Positions 46,990-56,022 of a stretch of 64,000 nt of DNA are shown piece by piece. Position 1 is the stretch's first letter, and every line of letters starts with the position of its first letter. The notes under the pieces were generated by a model, which worked only from the letters and a program-made list of their open reading frames with translations, was not told the DNA's origin and made no database searches. Both the position numbers and the translations under genes were made by a program. The stretch lies in NCBI RefSeq assembly GCF_018130615.1, contig NZ_JAFCKB010000011.1:62001-126000 (forward strand), written 5' to 3'. The stretch comes from Bradyrhizobium manausense (GTDB lineage: Bacteria > Pseudomonadota > Alphaproteobacteria > Rhizobiales > Xanthobacteraceae).

Positions 46990-47592
46990 ATGCGTAGCGC
47001 ATTCGAATTCTGCCTGCCCACGGCCGCAAAGGCCGTTCCCGACGGCCCGGACTGGATCCACGAAATCAAATATGACGGCTATCGCCTGCGCGTCGAGCGC
47101 AAGGGCAAGAGCGTGCGGTTGCTGACCCGCAACGGCCACAACTGGACCAGCCGCTTCCCCTGGATCGTCCAGGCCGCGCTGAAGAACCGCGAGCAGCACT
47201 TCGTCATCGACGGCGAGGCCGTCGTGCTCGGCGTCGACGGCGTCTCCGACTTCAACGCGCTGCACTCACGCAAGCACAATGACGAGGTGCAGCTCTACGC
47301 TTTCGACGTGCTGGCGCTCGGTGGCGAGGATCTGCGCCAGCTGCCTCTATCGATGCGCAAGACCAACCTCGCGCGCCTGCTGCGCGGCCGGCCGGATGGC
47401 ATGTTTATAGCACCGTTCGAGCCCGGCGCGATCGGCCCCGACCTGTTCGGCGCGGCTGTCAACATGGGGTTGGAAGGCATCGTCTCGAAGCGGCGGGATC
47501 GCCCGTACCAAGCGGGCCGGTCCAAGGAATGGATCAAGGTCAAGAACAGGACGCACCCGGCAATGACGCGCGTGATGGATGTGTTGAGCTGA
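46990..47592 (+). CDS. ATP-dependent DNA ligase catalytic domain, LigD-like
   Basis: This 200-residue nucleotidyltransferase has motif I EIKYDGYR (Lys27 would carry AMP), motif III FVIDGEAVVL, AFDVLALGG, motif IV GLEGIVSKR and motif V KEWIKVKN. The C-terminal OB-fold of full ligases is missing, so it is a minimal enzyme or a shortened LigD ligase domain. A hairpin terminator follows the stop. A second copy of its tail lies at 48901-48969. Confidence 0.82.
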   Translation: MRSAFEFCLPTAAKAVPDGPDWIHEIKYDGYRLRVERKGKSVRLLTRNGHNWTSRFPWIVQAALKNREQHFVIDGEAVVLGVDGVSDFNALHSRKHNDEVQLYAFDVLALGGEDLRQLPLSMRKTNLARLLRGRPDGMFIAPFEPGAIGPDLFGAAVNMGLEGIVSKRRDRPYQAGRSKEWIKVKNRTHPAMTRVMDVLS

Positions 47593-47616
47593 GGCGGAAA
47601 GACAGTGGAGCATCTA

Positions 47617-47642
47617 GGCCCGCCAGCGCGACCCGGCGGGCC
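47617..47642 (+). terminator. Hairpin after the ligase gene
   Basis: An 8-bp stem GGCCCGCC/GGCGGGCC with a 10-nt loop lies 24 bp after the stop. There is no T-run, so it may act as an attenuating hairpin or RNA 3' end. Confidence 0.5.
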
Positions 47643-47983
47643 CGCACCATCATCCTTGAGCCCTCGTGTGAATTGCGTGCATTTCTGAAAGAGGCGTGGT
47701 TGCCATCTCCGGAAACGCAGATCAGTGTCGCCACGCCCTGTCCCAGCGGCGGGTGCTTGTGGTAGAGGGCCCGCCAGCTCAGCCAGCCCCGGGCGGTGCC
47801 TCACCATCGTTAAATGCAATTCCAAATACTCCGCTAGTCTGAAAACGATGCCCAAGGGCTGATTGCGTCAGAGGCACTCACCTGTCGTCAGAGGTCGCGC
47901 GGCTCCTAGGCGCCTTGAAAACTCCGCTCTATTGGGCGACAGTCTTCACATTTTCAGAGAGCAATTTTTTGGGAGTACTGCGG
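47643..47983. other. Intergenic region without a supported gene
   Basis: About 340 bp between the ligase terminator and the chain of tiny ORFs. Nothing recognised. Confidence 0.3.
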
Positions 47984-48145
47984 ATGCCCAAGATCCTGGA
48001 AGATCTATTGTGGTGCGCTGCCCTAGCGACATGGCTGATGATGTTTTGCGGATTTGTCATTGCGGCGCTGCGGCCACTTGCAAAGAGCGTTCGCTGCCGA
48101 CTAGCAGATCGGGCCAAAGCGAAGAAGTCCGCGCTGAACCACTGA
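47984..48145 (+). CDS. Tiny membrane protein, first of three overlapping ORFs
   Basis: This 53-residue frame (MPKILEDLLWCAALATWLMMFCGFV...) has one membrane helix followed by a basic tail (KSVRCRLADRAKAKKS). The stop overlaps the next start by one base (TGATG). The frame can be extended to 47915. Confidence 0.4.
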   Translation: MPKILEDLLWCAALATWLMMFCGFVIAALRPLAKSVRCRLADRAKAKKSALNH

Positions 48146-48213
48146 TGTCTTCCCGCGATTACCGCATCGAGGCCGCGCGCGAGGAAGCGTGCTATTCGGA
48201 GGGCGGGCAATGA
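48145..48213 (+). CDS. 22-codon ORF in an overlapping chain
   Basis: The frame reads MSSRDYRIEAAREEACYSEG to TGA. It starts in the stop of the previous frame and its stop overlaps the next start (ATGATG). Support is only from this overlap chain. Confidence 0.3.
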   Translation: MSSRDYRIEAAREEACYSEGGQ

Positions 48214-48338
48214 TGCGGATGAACCGGGTCGGGCGGCGCACACTGATCTGCATGGCCGTGATTGCAGTGGCCGTTCTCCTGTGCAAACTGCTTGGCGCCC
48301 GAGCCGCGGACTGGGTCCTCGTGATCAGCATCCGCTGA
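48210..48338 (+). CDS. Tiny membrane protein, third of the chain
   Basis: This 42-residue frame (MMRMNRVGRRTLIC...) has a hydrophobic helix (MAVIAVAVLLCKLLGARAA) after a basic start, the layout of a small inner-membrane protein. GGAGGG lies 7 bp upstream of the ATG, within the 22-codon ORF. Confidence 0.4.
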   Translation: MMRMNRVGRRTLICMAVIAVAVLLCKLLGARAADWVLVISIR

Positions 48339-48442
48339 GGAACTTCGTGATCCCCGTCCGGGGCGCCTCGGCGCATCCAGGGGAATCTCTTGCGCTCGTC
48401 CTGCGGTTGCGGTTGGATGCGGCTTTCGGGATTTATATTGTC

Positions 48443-48886
48443 ATGGCCATTCATTTGATCGTGGCGAAAGTCCTTCGGGAAGAGCTTTCAGCCATTGGCA
48501 TCCGATCGCTGACGGCTGAAGAATCCGAGACGATTGCTTCCCGCATTTTCGAACGCATCACCGAGCTCGAGCTCGAGCTTACCGCGCGGGACTTCCACTC
48601 TACGAGCCTTCAGAAAAGCCAACGTGACGGTCCGCGTGTTATGTCCGTTTACGATCCATTGCAAAGGAAGCTGAAAAGTGTGCGCGAGCCAGCTGTTCGG
48701 CTGACGTTTTCCGAAATCGAGGAAATCCTTGGAAGACCGTTACCCGCATCTGCATATAAGTACAGTGCGTGGTGGGACAATGAAAAGTCTCGCCCAGGTC
48801 ACGCGCATTCCTTTGCGTGGTTAGACGCTGGATTTAAAGCGAGAGTTTCGATGAAGAAGCGGACGGTCGAATTTAATCGGACATGA
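48443..48886 (+). CDS. DUF7662-like protein
   Basis: This 147-residue protein's C-terminal 80 residues (YDPLQRKLKSVREPAVRLTFSEIE..., LGRPLPASAYKYSAWWDN, FAWLDAGFKARVS) match the pattern of the DUF7662 family, often found beside defence or nucleic-acid genes. The N-terminal 65 residues are helical and charged. ATG at 48443 is chosen; the frame runs further upstream without support. Confidence 0.6.
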   Translation: MAIHLIVAKVLREELSAIGIRSLTAEESETIASRIFERITELELELTARDFHSTSLQKSQRDGPRVMSVYDPLQRKLKSVREPAVRLTFSEIEEILGRPLPASAYKYSAWWDNEKSRPGHAHSFAWLDAGFKARVSMKKRTVEFNRT

Positions 48887-48900
48887 TTTCACGGAACGCC

Positions 48901-48969
48901 AGCGGGGGGTCAAAGGAGCGGATCAAGGTGAAGAACCGGAGTCATCCGGCAATGAGTCGGGAGTTGTAG
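48901..48969 (+). pseudogene. Remnant of a DNA-ligase C-terminus
   Basis: The frame SGGSKERIKVKNRSHPAMSR to TAG repeats the end of the ligase at 46990-47592 (GRSKEWIKVKNRTHPAMTR). Only motif V and the tail are left, so this is the scar of a second LigD-like gene. Confidence 0.7.
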
Positions 48970-49163
48970 GGCTCGCTGGATTCCAGCTGCACTCACGGAA
49001 AAGCCGCAGCGCGGTTCCAGCCCCACTGCGGCGTTCCCGGACGAATTAAACGTTGGTGCTTAAATCTCGCCGGTGTTCCTACGGTAGAACACCCCGTTCC
49101 GAAATTGGACTCCGGACTACTACCGGACTCCGGGGTTCCACGCATTGTCATTAACGGCGGACC

Positions 49164-49241
49164 ATGGCAGAGGTGGCTTTCCAGCCCCCAATGCTCCTGG
49201 CTGCCGATCCAATTGCGGGATTAGAGCGCTGGGAGAGCTAG
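49164..49241 (+). CDS. 25-codon ORF ending in a terminator
   Basis: The frame MAEVAFQPPMLLAADPIAGL... ends in ERWES at a TAG that lies in the foot of a strong hairpin. The position right before the terminator suggests a gene tail or small ORF; no ribosome site is clear. Confidence 0.25.
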   Translation: MAEVAFQPPMLLAADPIAGLERWES

Positions 49242-49273
49242 GCCCGCCAGTTGACCGGCGGGCCTTTTGCTTT
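49240..49273 (+). terminator. Rho-independent terminator
   Basis: A 9-bp stem AGGCCCGCC/GGCGGGCCT, 8-nt loop and TTTGCTTTG tail. The stem matches that after the ligase gene (47617-47642), which supports a duplicated ligase 3' region here. Confidence 0.7.
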
Positions 49274-49558
49274 GTGCTCTATCGCTTCAATCTGCGTCGG
49301 TGCGTCATGAACCGCTGCCGGTCGCGCTTGCGGTGGGTTCGGCGGCGGCGCTTCATTGCTGCGGCCTCCGCGAACGCTTCGTCGGATGTGCTGCCAGGAA
49401 TTCCAGATCCTGAGCGATAGCGAACTCAATTCCGCTCGGGTGTGACACCAGTATAGCCGTGATCGCCGGACGCCAGCACTCTCCTCTTCCACGCGACATG
49501 GGCCCCGTGGCCAGCTGGCGTCAAAAGCTGCTTTGCGAGCGCGGACCGATAGTTCCGG

Positions 49559-51391
49559 TGTCGCGCGCCATGGAAAACTGCCCCCTCATATTGCCTCAGA
49601 TGAGAATGTTACCGAAACGGAGCCCAGTTCTTGCCGGATCCGGCCTGCCGCGAGTCCGAGCAAGCCGCTCGCGAAGCGCGCCATCCATAGCGCTGTAGCG
49701 AGCGAGCGGCTTGCGGTGACTAGGCGAACGCACTTGTGGGGCCTTGAACCTCAGGCACGGAGCGTGGGTCGGTGCTCAACGTGATCTCTGCGCTGCCGAT
49801 TAGCTGTCGAGCGGCCTTTGATCGCCAACTCTTCACCAGTCGCTGCACCGTACGCCGCTGATGGCCGCTGAACCGACCGGGCGCATGCGCTTCCAGCCGG
49901 GAGAGAAGATCGACCGCGGACAAGTGCGGAGCCGCAGCGAGCCATTCCTCAATGATGGGAATGTAGGGCTCGAGCATCGATGGCCGACGTGGCCCAGGCT
50001 TGCGCCGCACGTAGCGGCGCCGATGAATGCTCCGCTGCTCACCCTGTTTCCAACCATCGCCGAGCCCTCCGGCAAAGGCCGCCAAGTCGCTTTGCACCGA
50101 CGCTACAGTCATCGCTGACTTTCCAGCCCGTTGATCGACCCGCTTACCCAGCTCATTCTGAGCGTCCCGCATCTGTGCCAGAAGTGCCACCGGATCAAGT
50201 GTCCGGTAAATCTCCCGCAGCCGACCTTTGAATGCCTCATTTAGCCTCGGGTGGACCAACGCTCTTTCGTATGGCGTAGCGGGAGGAAGATAGCGCTTGA
50301 TCATCTTGGCACCTTCGCGGTGCTTCTCCTTCAGCTTAAACGAGGGCTGGAAGAAATTGACGTGCAGCCGTGCCGCCGCAAACAGGCGAGCTAATGAGCG
50401 AGCGGCATCAATGCCTTCAAACCGCCCGTAGCCCACCAAGCGGCGAACGATAGCTCCGTTCTTTTGTTCAACGAATGCCTGATCGTTCTTTTTGTAGGCC
50501 CTCGAACGGGTGACTTCGACATCGTGAGAACGGCACCACGTTACGACCGTGTCGTTCATGAAGGCGCTATCGTTGTCAAAATCGAGCCCCCGAACGGGCC
50601 AGGGAAATAGGTTCTGCGCGCGCTCGAGAGCTTCGACCACAAGAGCTGCTTCACGCACGACGAGCGGAAAGCATTCGGTCCACCCCGTTGCGATATCTAC
50701 CATTGTTAGCGTCTGAATGAACGCGCCGGATACGGACATGCCGCCGTGCGCAACCAGATCCGCTTCGCAGTACCCCGGCGGAGGTGATCCCCAGTCATTG
50801 AATGTACGCACCGGGACTTGGCGCCGTAGGGCACTGGAAAAGCCCGCCCGCCGTCGGCGTCCTCCGGCTGCTGCGATCTTTACGTCGCTCAGCAGACGAT
50901 CGATCGTCGCCGCGCTCACCTTCAAAACCTTCGACCTGTCATCGGCAGAAAGCTCCAATCTGCCGTGCAGTTCAAGAGCCGGAAGTAAAAATGGGATCAT
51001 CGCGACGAGCCGCTTACTGCAGAGCCGGTCAGAGGCGTCCCATAGCACAATCAGTGCAACGCGAATGGAAGCTCCGTAGGTCCGGCCTCGTCGTCGCGGC
51101 ACGGCCGATCCCGATGCCCTGTCCACCGACAGTGCTCGGATCGCGTGCTTGCGATGCCATCCCGTAACGGCACACAGCTCGTCCAGGATCCGTGCCTCCT
51201 CGAGCCGTCCGCTCGCCCGATAACGCTCCACCAGCGCTGATGTGATCTCGCGCTTTGCGCGCATGCTGATCTTCCCTGCCATACCCGCCACCGATCTGAT
51301 TCGGCAGCTCCGCCCCAGACACGACAGGGAAGTTGTCCGGTAACATTTTTAATGAGGCAATGCGGGGGGCAGTTTTCCATGGCGCACGACA
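49559..51391 (-). mobile_element. rve-type insertion sequence (ISNCY-like) with long inverted repeats
   Basis: Both ends begin TGTCG[C/T]GCGCCATGG when read inward and stay similar for about 52 bp to AATGTTACCG. The 1833-bp element holds one transposase. No target duplication was recognised (TTCCGG left, GGCCAG right). Its right end lies inside the reverse transcriptase frame next door. Confidence 0.75.
49720..51291 (-). CDS. rve-domain transposase
   Basis: This 523-residue transposase has an N-terminal HTH (ITSALVERYRASGRLEEARI...WHRKHAIRAL). The integrase core is visible as CEADLVAHGG, GLDFDNDSAFMN and DQAFVEQKNGAIVRR (Asp, Asp, Glu). The long basic C-terminus (HRRRYVRRKPGPRRPS) is followed by another HTH-like region. 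The length and motif spacing fit the ISNCY/IS481-like group; the exact group is not certain. Confidence 0.82.
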   Translation of the reverse strand: MAGMAGKISMRAKREITSALVERYRASGRLEEARILDELCAVTGWHRKHAIRALSVDRASGSAVPRRRGRTYGASIRVALIVLWDASDRLCSKRLVAMIPFLLPALELHGRLELSADDRSKVLKVSAATIDRLLSDVKIAAAGGRRRRAGFSSALRRQVPVRTFNDWGSPPPGYCEADLVAHGGMSVSGAFIQTLTMVDIATGWTECFPLVVREAALVVEALERAQNLFPWPVRGLDFDNDSAFMNDTVVTWCRSHDVEVTRSRAYKKNDQAFVEQKNGAIVRRLVGYGRFEGIDAARSLARLFAAARLHVNFFQPSFKLKEKHREGAKMIKRYLPPATPYERALVHPRLNEAFKGRLREIYRTLDPVALLAQMRDAQNELGKRVDQRAGKSAMTVASVQSDLAAFAGGLGDGWKQGEQRSIHRRRYVRRKPGPRRPSMLEPYIPIIEEWLAAAPHLSAVDLLSRLEAHAPGRFSGHQRRTVQRLVKSWRSKAARQLIGSAEITLSTDPRSVPEVQGPTSAFA

Positions 51392-52833
51392 GGCCAGGGG
51401 TGAAGGACGCGCGGCGCGGGAAGCCAGCCGGCGACCAGCTTCGTCATCCGGTCCCACGTGAAGCCGTCTTTCTGGCTGCGCCGCCGAAGCGTGCGGCGCC
51501 AGAGGTCGGCCACGTAATGCCGGAACGCTGAGAGCGCCCGACTGTTTGTGGGTACGGCATAGTAGGCGAAGTGGCCTGTAACGACTTGCCTCAACCAGTG
51601 TCCCTGAGAGGGGATAGGCTGGTGCATTCTTTGCCGCAGCTCCACCTTGATTTCTTGCAGCTTCGCCCGCATGCGGTCGCGCCGGGTCTTCCGCTGTAGT
51701 TGGAAGGCGCCCCGTCGAGATTTGCCGCAGATGAAGGTGAAGCCCAAGAATGCGAAGGTCTCCGGTCTACCGATGCCGCGCTTTTTGCGCTCGGCTGCCG
51801 CGTGGCGGCCGAACTCAATCAAGCGGGTCTTAACCGGATGGAGCGAGAGCGAGAATGCCCCGATCCGCTTGCGCAGTGCATCGAGGAAGCGACGGGCGTC
51901 GTCCTCATGCTCGAAGCCTGCGACCAGATCATCTGCATAGCGCACGACGATCATGTCGCCGTGGGCCTCTTGCCGTCGCCAGCGTTCGGCCCACGGGTCA
52001 AACACGTAGTGCAAATAGATGTTGGCAAGGAGTGGTGAGATCACCGAACCTTGGCCAGTTCCACTGTCAGCTACGGATACGACCCCGTATTCGAGGATAC
52101 CCGCCTTGAGCCACTTACGGATCAGACGGATGATGCGCTTGTCGCCGATGCGGTACTCTAGGAAGCGGATCAACCAGTCGTGGTTGACGCTGCCAAAGAA
52201 GTCCCGGATGTCGGCGTCAAGTATTTGGTTCACCTTCCGGCTGGAGATCGCCACCGCCAAAGCATCCAACGCAGCGTGCGGCCCTCGTCCAGGTCGGAAC
52301 CCATACGAGAACCCGAGGAAATCCTCTTCGTAGATGGCGTTGAGCACCATGACGCATGCGCCCTGGACGATCTTGTCTTCCAGAGCCGCGATTGCCAGCG
52401 GCCGTTGTCGACCATCCGCCTTTGGTATGTACGTCCGGCGCGATGGATGAGGCCGATACGCTCCCCGATGGACTCTTCGGTGCAGATCCTCGAGATTGCA
52501 CTCGAGGTTCACCTCATAGTCCTGCCAGGTCACCCCGTCGACGCCAGCAGCGGCTCTTCGTTTGAGCGCGTAGAATGCTGCTGAGAACGTGTCGACGTTG
52601 ACATGGTGGAGAAGCGCGGTGAACCGCTCCTTCTTCCTTTGCCTTGCGGCTTGCCGTACGCGGTTCAGCGCCTGGGTCACGCGCGCCCGGATCTGCGTCC
52701 GGTGCGTGCTTTGCTGATCCGCGTTCCTCTTGGTCCCTGCCCTTTGCTCCGCCACCTCCGCTGCCGGAGGCCCGGCTTTGTTCGGCGACTTCTCGGCTAC
52801 TACGGCAGAGTCTGACTTCTCCGGATCGTGCAT
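51349..52833 (-). CDS. ltrA: Group II intron reverse transcriptase/maturase, 3'-truncated
   Basis: This 494-residue frame has RT motifs from RT0 to RT7 (YRPHPSRRTYIPKADGRQRPL, FSYGFRPGRGPHAAL, QILDADIRDFF, GTGQGSVISPLLANI, and the catalytic YADD in VVRYADDLVAGF). A maturase region ends RRRSQKDGFTW and RVLHPWP. After HPWP the frame reads VVRHGKLPPALPH from the inverted repeat of the neighbouring IS; the usual end of this family (about 30 residues, including an RICAGG-type motif) is missing. Function after this loss is doubtful. Confidence 0.85.
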   Translation of the reverse strand: MHDPEKSDSAVVAEKSPNKAGPPAAEVAEQRAGTKRNADQQSTHRTQIRARVTQALNRVRQAARQRKKERFTALLHHVNVDTFSAAFYALKRRAAAGVDGVTWQDYEVNLECNLEDLHRRVHRGAYRPHPSRRTYIPKADGRQRPLAIAALEDKIVQGACVMVLNAIYEEDFLGFSYGFRPGRGPHAALDALAVAISSRKVNQILDADIRDFFGSVNHDWLIRFLEYRIGDKRIIRLIRKWLKAGILEYGVVSVADSGTGQGSVISPLLANIYLHYVFDPWAERWRRQEAHGDMIVVRYADDLVAGFEHEDDARRFLDALRKRIGAFSLSLHPVKTRLIEFGRHAAAERKKRGIGRPETFAFLGFTFICGKSRRGAFQLQRKTRRDRMRAKLQEIKVELRQRMHQPIPSQGHWLRQVVTGHFAYYAVPTNSRALSAFRHYVADLWRRTLRRRSQKDGFTWDRMTKLVAGWLPAPRVLHPWPVVRHGKLPPALPH

Positions 52834-53197
52834 CGGCGGCTACGACTCCTCGCCTTCCCACCGCGGACCGTGCCGCCCAAGGGGGCGTTCGGCCGACCCG
52901 GAGATCTCCCGGTTCCCGTACGAGGAGCGTGCGTGCGTGCCAGGTTCTTCGACCACGCCGGGTCACCCAAGCGCTTGCGATGACGCTCTTGGGCATGTTG
53001 CCTTCCGCTACACAGACAGCGTCGGCACCCTGAATCAGTTTTCTATCGCGGCTCAATGGTTGGCCTGCACGTCCCCCTGCCGATGCTTCGCCGGCATCCT
53101 CGCGGAGGCCTGCGCACGGTTTGGGGTCGATGCGGTTCGCTATTCCTTCATCGTAGTGGACTTGCACCACCTACTCCTTGCCGGTCTCCCGGCGCAC
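51392..53197 (-). mobile_element. Group II intron, 3' end lost
   Basis: The likely intron 5' end is GTGCGCC at 53197 (minus strand), followed by GGTGCAAGTCC, as in group II intron domain I. The RT is encoded in domain IV. The RNA 3' domains V and VI, which should follow the RT, are absent because the rve-type IS starts at 51391. The intron therefore cannot splice as it stands. It abuts the IS1182 gene upstream region. Confidence 0.65.
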
Positions 53198-53262
53198 GCG
53201 TGAAAACGCTCTGTTTGGAGTGATTCGCGCGATAAGATTCCCTGCGTTTGCGGGGGCATCCA

Positions 53263-54690
53263 ATGAAGCGCTTTGTTGAAGGATTGGATCGCGGCCAGAG
53301 CACATTGTTTCCGGCATCGCTCGATGACTATGTTGCAGAGGACAACCCGGTGCGAGCGGTCGACGTGTTCGTCGATGGTCTCGATCTCGACAAGCTCGGG
53401 TTCATTGGAGTCCAGCCATTCGACACGGGCCGACCCAGCTATCACCCGAGCACTATGCTCAAGCTCTACATCTACGGCTATCTTAATCGGGTTCCGTCGA
53501 GCCGATGCCTGGAGCGGGAATGCCTGCGCAATATCGAGATGATCTGGTTGACCGGGCATCTGGCGCCGGACTTCAAGACGATCGCGGACTTCCGCAAGGA
53601 CAATGGCAAGGCCATCCGTGAGGTCTGTCGCGAGTTCGTCGCGCTGTGCCGCAAGCTTGAGCTGCTCAGTACCGCGAGCGTCGCCATTGACGGATCAAAG
53701 TTCAAGGCTGTCAATGCACGGGATAAGAACTTCACCGAGGCCAAGATGAAGAGGCGTTTTGAGCGCATCGATGAGAGCATCGCCCGGTACCTCTCTCAGC
53801 TTGAAACCGCCGATCGGCATGGGGATGCGGTCCCAGAGGTGAAGGTTGAGCGGTTGAAGGGCAAGATCGAGAAGCTCAAGGAGGAGATCGTCCGGCTCAA
53901 CGCGATCAACGCGGAAATGATGAAGAGCAAGGACAGGCAGATCTCGCTCTCCGATCCTGACGCACGCTCGATGGCTACAAGTGGCAAGGACACCGGCATC
54001 GTTGGCTACAACGTGCAGATTGCTGTTGATACGCAGCATCATCTTATCGTGGCTCACTATGTGACCAACGTGGGCACCGATCGCCACCAGCTTGCCGACA
54101 TGGCCGAACAGGCCCGTGCCGAGATGGCTGTCGAGACACTCGAGGTCGTTGCTGATCGCGGCAGCGAACAGCTTCGCGCCTGTGAGCAGGCCGGCATCAC
54201 GGTCACATTGCCGAAACCGCTGACCTCAGGCGCGAAAGCCGCAGGTCGTTTTGGCAAGCAGGACTTCGTCTATCTTGCTGCCGAGGACGTCTATCGCTGC
54301 CCTGCTGGCGAACGGCTGACGTACCGCTTCACCGGCCAAGAGGACGGTAAGATGCTGCGCCGTTACTGGACGACCGCCTGCCAAAGCTGCGCGCTCAAAG
54401 CTCAGTGCACGACCGGCCCTGAGCGGCGCATCGCGCGGTGGGAGCACGAGGCCGTGCTGGAGAAGGTTCAGCAGCGGCTCGACCAAGACCCCAACAAGAT
54501 GACCTTACGCCGCAAGACGGCCGAGCATCCCTTCGGGACCATAAAGGCCTGGATGGGTGCCACGCACTTCCTGATGCGAAGACAGCACAAGGTTGCGACC
54601 GAGATGGCGCTGAACGTGCTCGCCTACAATATGAAACGTGCAATAGCGATTTTGGGTTGCCGAACCCTGCTGGAGGCGATGCAGACGTAA
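53263..54690 (+). CDS. IS1182-family transposase
   Basis: This 475-residue transposase begins MKRFVEGLDRGQSTLFP, then the conserved LKLYIYGYLNRVPSSRCLE and LAPDFKTIADFRKDN. The DDE residues are around SVAIDGSKFKAV and VADRGSEQLRA, and the end has HPFGTIKAWMG (Glu nearby). Cys-rich TACQSCALKAQCT sits in the C-terminal part. ATG at 53263 matches the family start. Intact reading frame. Confidence 0.9.
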   Translation: MKRFVEGLDRGQSTLFPASLDDYVAEDNPVRAVDVFVDGLDLDKLGFIGVQPFDTGRPSYHPSTMLKLYIYGYLNRVPSSRCLERECLRNIEMIWLTGHLAPDFKTIADFRKDNGKAIREVCREFVALCRKLELLSTASVAIDGSKFKAVNARDKNFTEAKMKRRFERIDESIARYLSQLETADRHGDAVPEVKVERLKGKIEKLKEEIVRLNAINAEMMKSKDRQISLSDPDARSMATSGKDTGIVGYNVQIAVDTQHHLIVAHYVTNVGTDRHQLADMAEQARAEMAVETLEVVADRGSEQLRACEQAGITVTLPKPLTSGAKAAGRFGKQDFVYLAAEDVYRCPAGERLTYRFTGQEDGKMLRRYWTTACQSCALKAQCTTGPERRIARWEHEAVLEKVQQRLDQDPNKMTLRRKTAEHPFGTIKAWMGATHFLMRRQHKVATEMALNVLAYNMKRAIAILGCRTLLEAMQT

Positions 54691-54817
54691 GGAGTTTGTA
54701 TCCGAGCCAACTCTAGCCGCGAAACCGATCCCGGGCCTCTCGACTTACCAGTCGGCAAAAGGGTTATCACACAGCCTGGGCCATTTCCGGACTCATGCAC
54801 CGCAGCAAACGGCAACT

Positions 54818-55797
54818 CTATTCGATCACCTCGTCGGCGCGAGCGAGTAGCGTCGGCGGCACCGTTAGGCCGAGTGCCTTTGCGATCTGGAGGTTAATGA
54901 TGAAATCGAATTTGGTCGGCTGTTCGACCGGTAGGTCGCTCGGGTTCGCGCCGCGTAATATTTTATCGACGTAATCAGCACCGCGTCGGAAAAGGTCTGG
55001 AAAGTTTGGACCGTACGACATTAGACCGTTCGCTTCGGCGTACTCCCGAACACCACCCATCGTCGGCGGCCGTGCCTTTAGCGCCAAGTCGTTGATAAGG
55101 GCGCGATTGGTGGTCATGAGCGGGTCTGTCTGGACATAGAGTGCTTGTGCGCGGCCTTTAGCCCTTCTACTGTGGATGCAACATCATCAGCACGCTTGAT
55201 CTGCGAAGTCACAACATCAAAACCGAGCGTTCGCGCAGCCGCATGAAGCTCGCTCGCCTCCGCCATGGTGTTTGGATTGGCGGCGTTAGCTAAAAACGCC
55301 AACCGGCGGAGCGCCGGATCAAGCTCCCGCAGAATGTCCAGTCGTTTGCCCGCAAGATCGTTGCTCTGGAGCGACAGGCCGGTCACGTTGCCTCCGGGGC
55401 GCGCCAAGCTTGCAACCAGATTATTGCCAACTGGATCACCGGCTGCCGCGAACACAATAGGAATGACAGATGTCGCCTGCTTGGCTGCGATGACGTTTTG
55501 AGTTGCGTGGGTAAAAATAATATTCACATGCATCCCAACCAAGCCGACCAGAAGCTCGGCCGAACGCTCAAAGCGCCCCTCCGCCCAACGGTATTCAATA
55601 ATGATGTTGCGACCCTCGGCCCAGCCGAGTTCATGAAGACGCTGCACAAAGGCTTCAGTCGATGACTTTTGCGTCGAAGCGGTGTTTGCACCTAGGAAAC
55701 CGACGACCGGCGGCTTGGCAGTCTGCTGCGCACGGGCCGTCAACGGCCAAGAAGCCGCTGTTCCGCCGATGAGTGTGATGAACTCGCGCCGCCTCAT
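54818..55797 (-). pseudogene. PF04392 substrate-binding protein, frameshifted
   Basis: The first part (MRRREFITLIGGTAASWPLT, a Tat-like signal, then FVQRLHELGWAEGRN and LARPGGNVTGLSLQ) runs to about 55160, where one base change shifts the frame. The second part from 55117 resumes with MTTNRALINDLALKARPPTM and ends LLARADEVIE. The two ORFs overlap by ATGA, so two polypeptides could still be made. It is the third PF04392 relic in the window. Confidence 0.75.
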
Positions 55798-55897
55798 GCT
55801 CGCTACCAAGGCTCACGACGACGCATCTTATCGGCTCAAGCGAATATTTTGCTCGGGGCTGAAACCAAAATCGAAGCATTGCCGCAGTGCAACGCCA

Positions 55898-55969
55898 ATG
55901 TCACAGATGGGTCACGAGCGCCCTTCGGAGGGGAAGAAGGGTTGCTTCCGGTCTACCCCAACAAGCTGA
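55898..55969 (+). repeat. Short rhizobial dispersed repeat, copy 1
   Basis: The segment starting ATGTCACAGATGGGTCACGA would read MSQMGHERPSEGKKG. A second copy starts at 63935 (ATGTCGCAGATGGGTCATGA, MSQMGHERR). Such MSQMG-type tails recur in rhizobial genomes as spurious ORFs, and the DNA, not the peptide, is probably what repeats. Confidence 0.5.
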
Positions 55970-56022
55970 CCTGAGTTTCAGCATCTCCATCGACCGGAAT
56001 GGGCCAGAACGCGGCATCAGCG

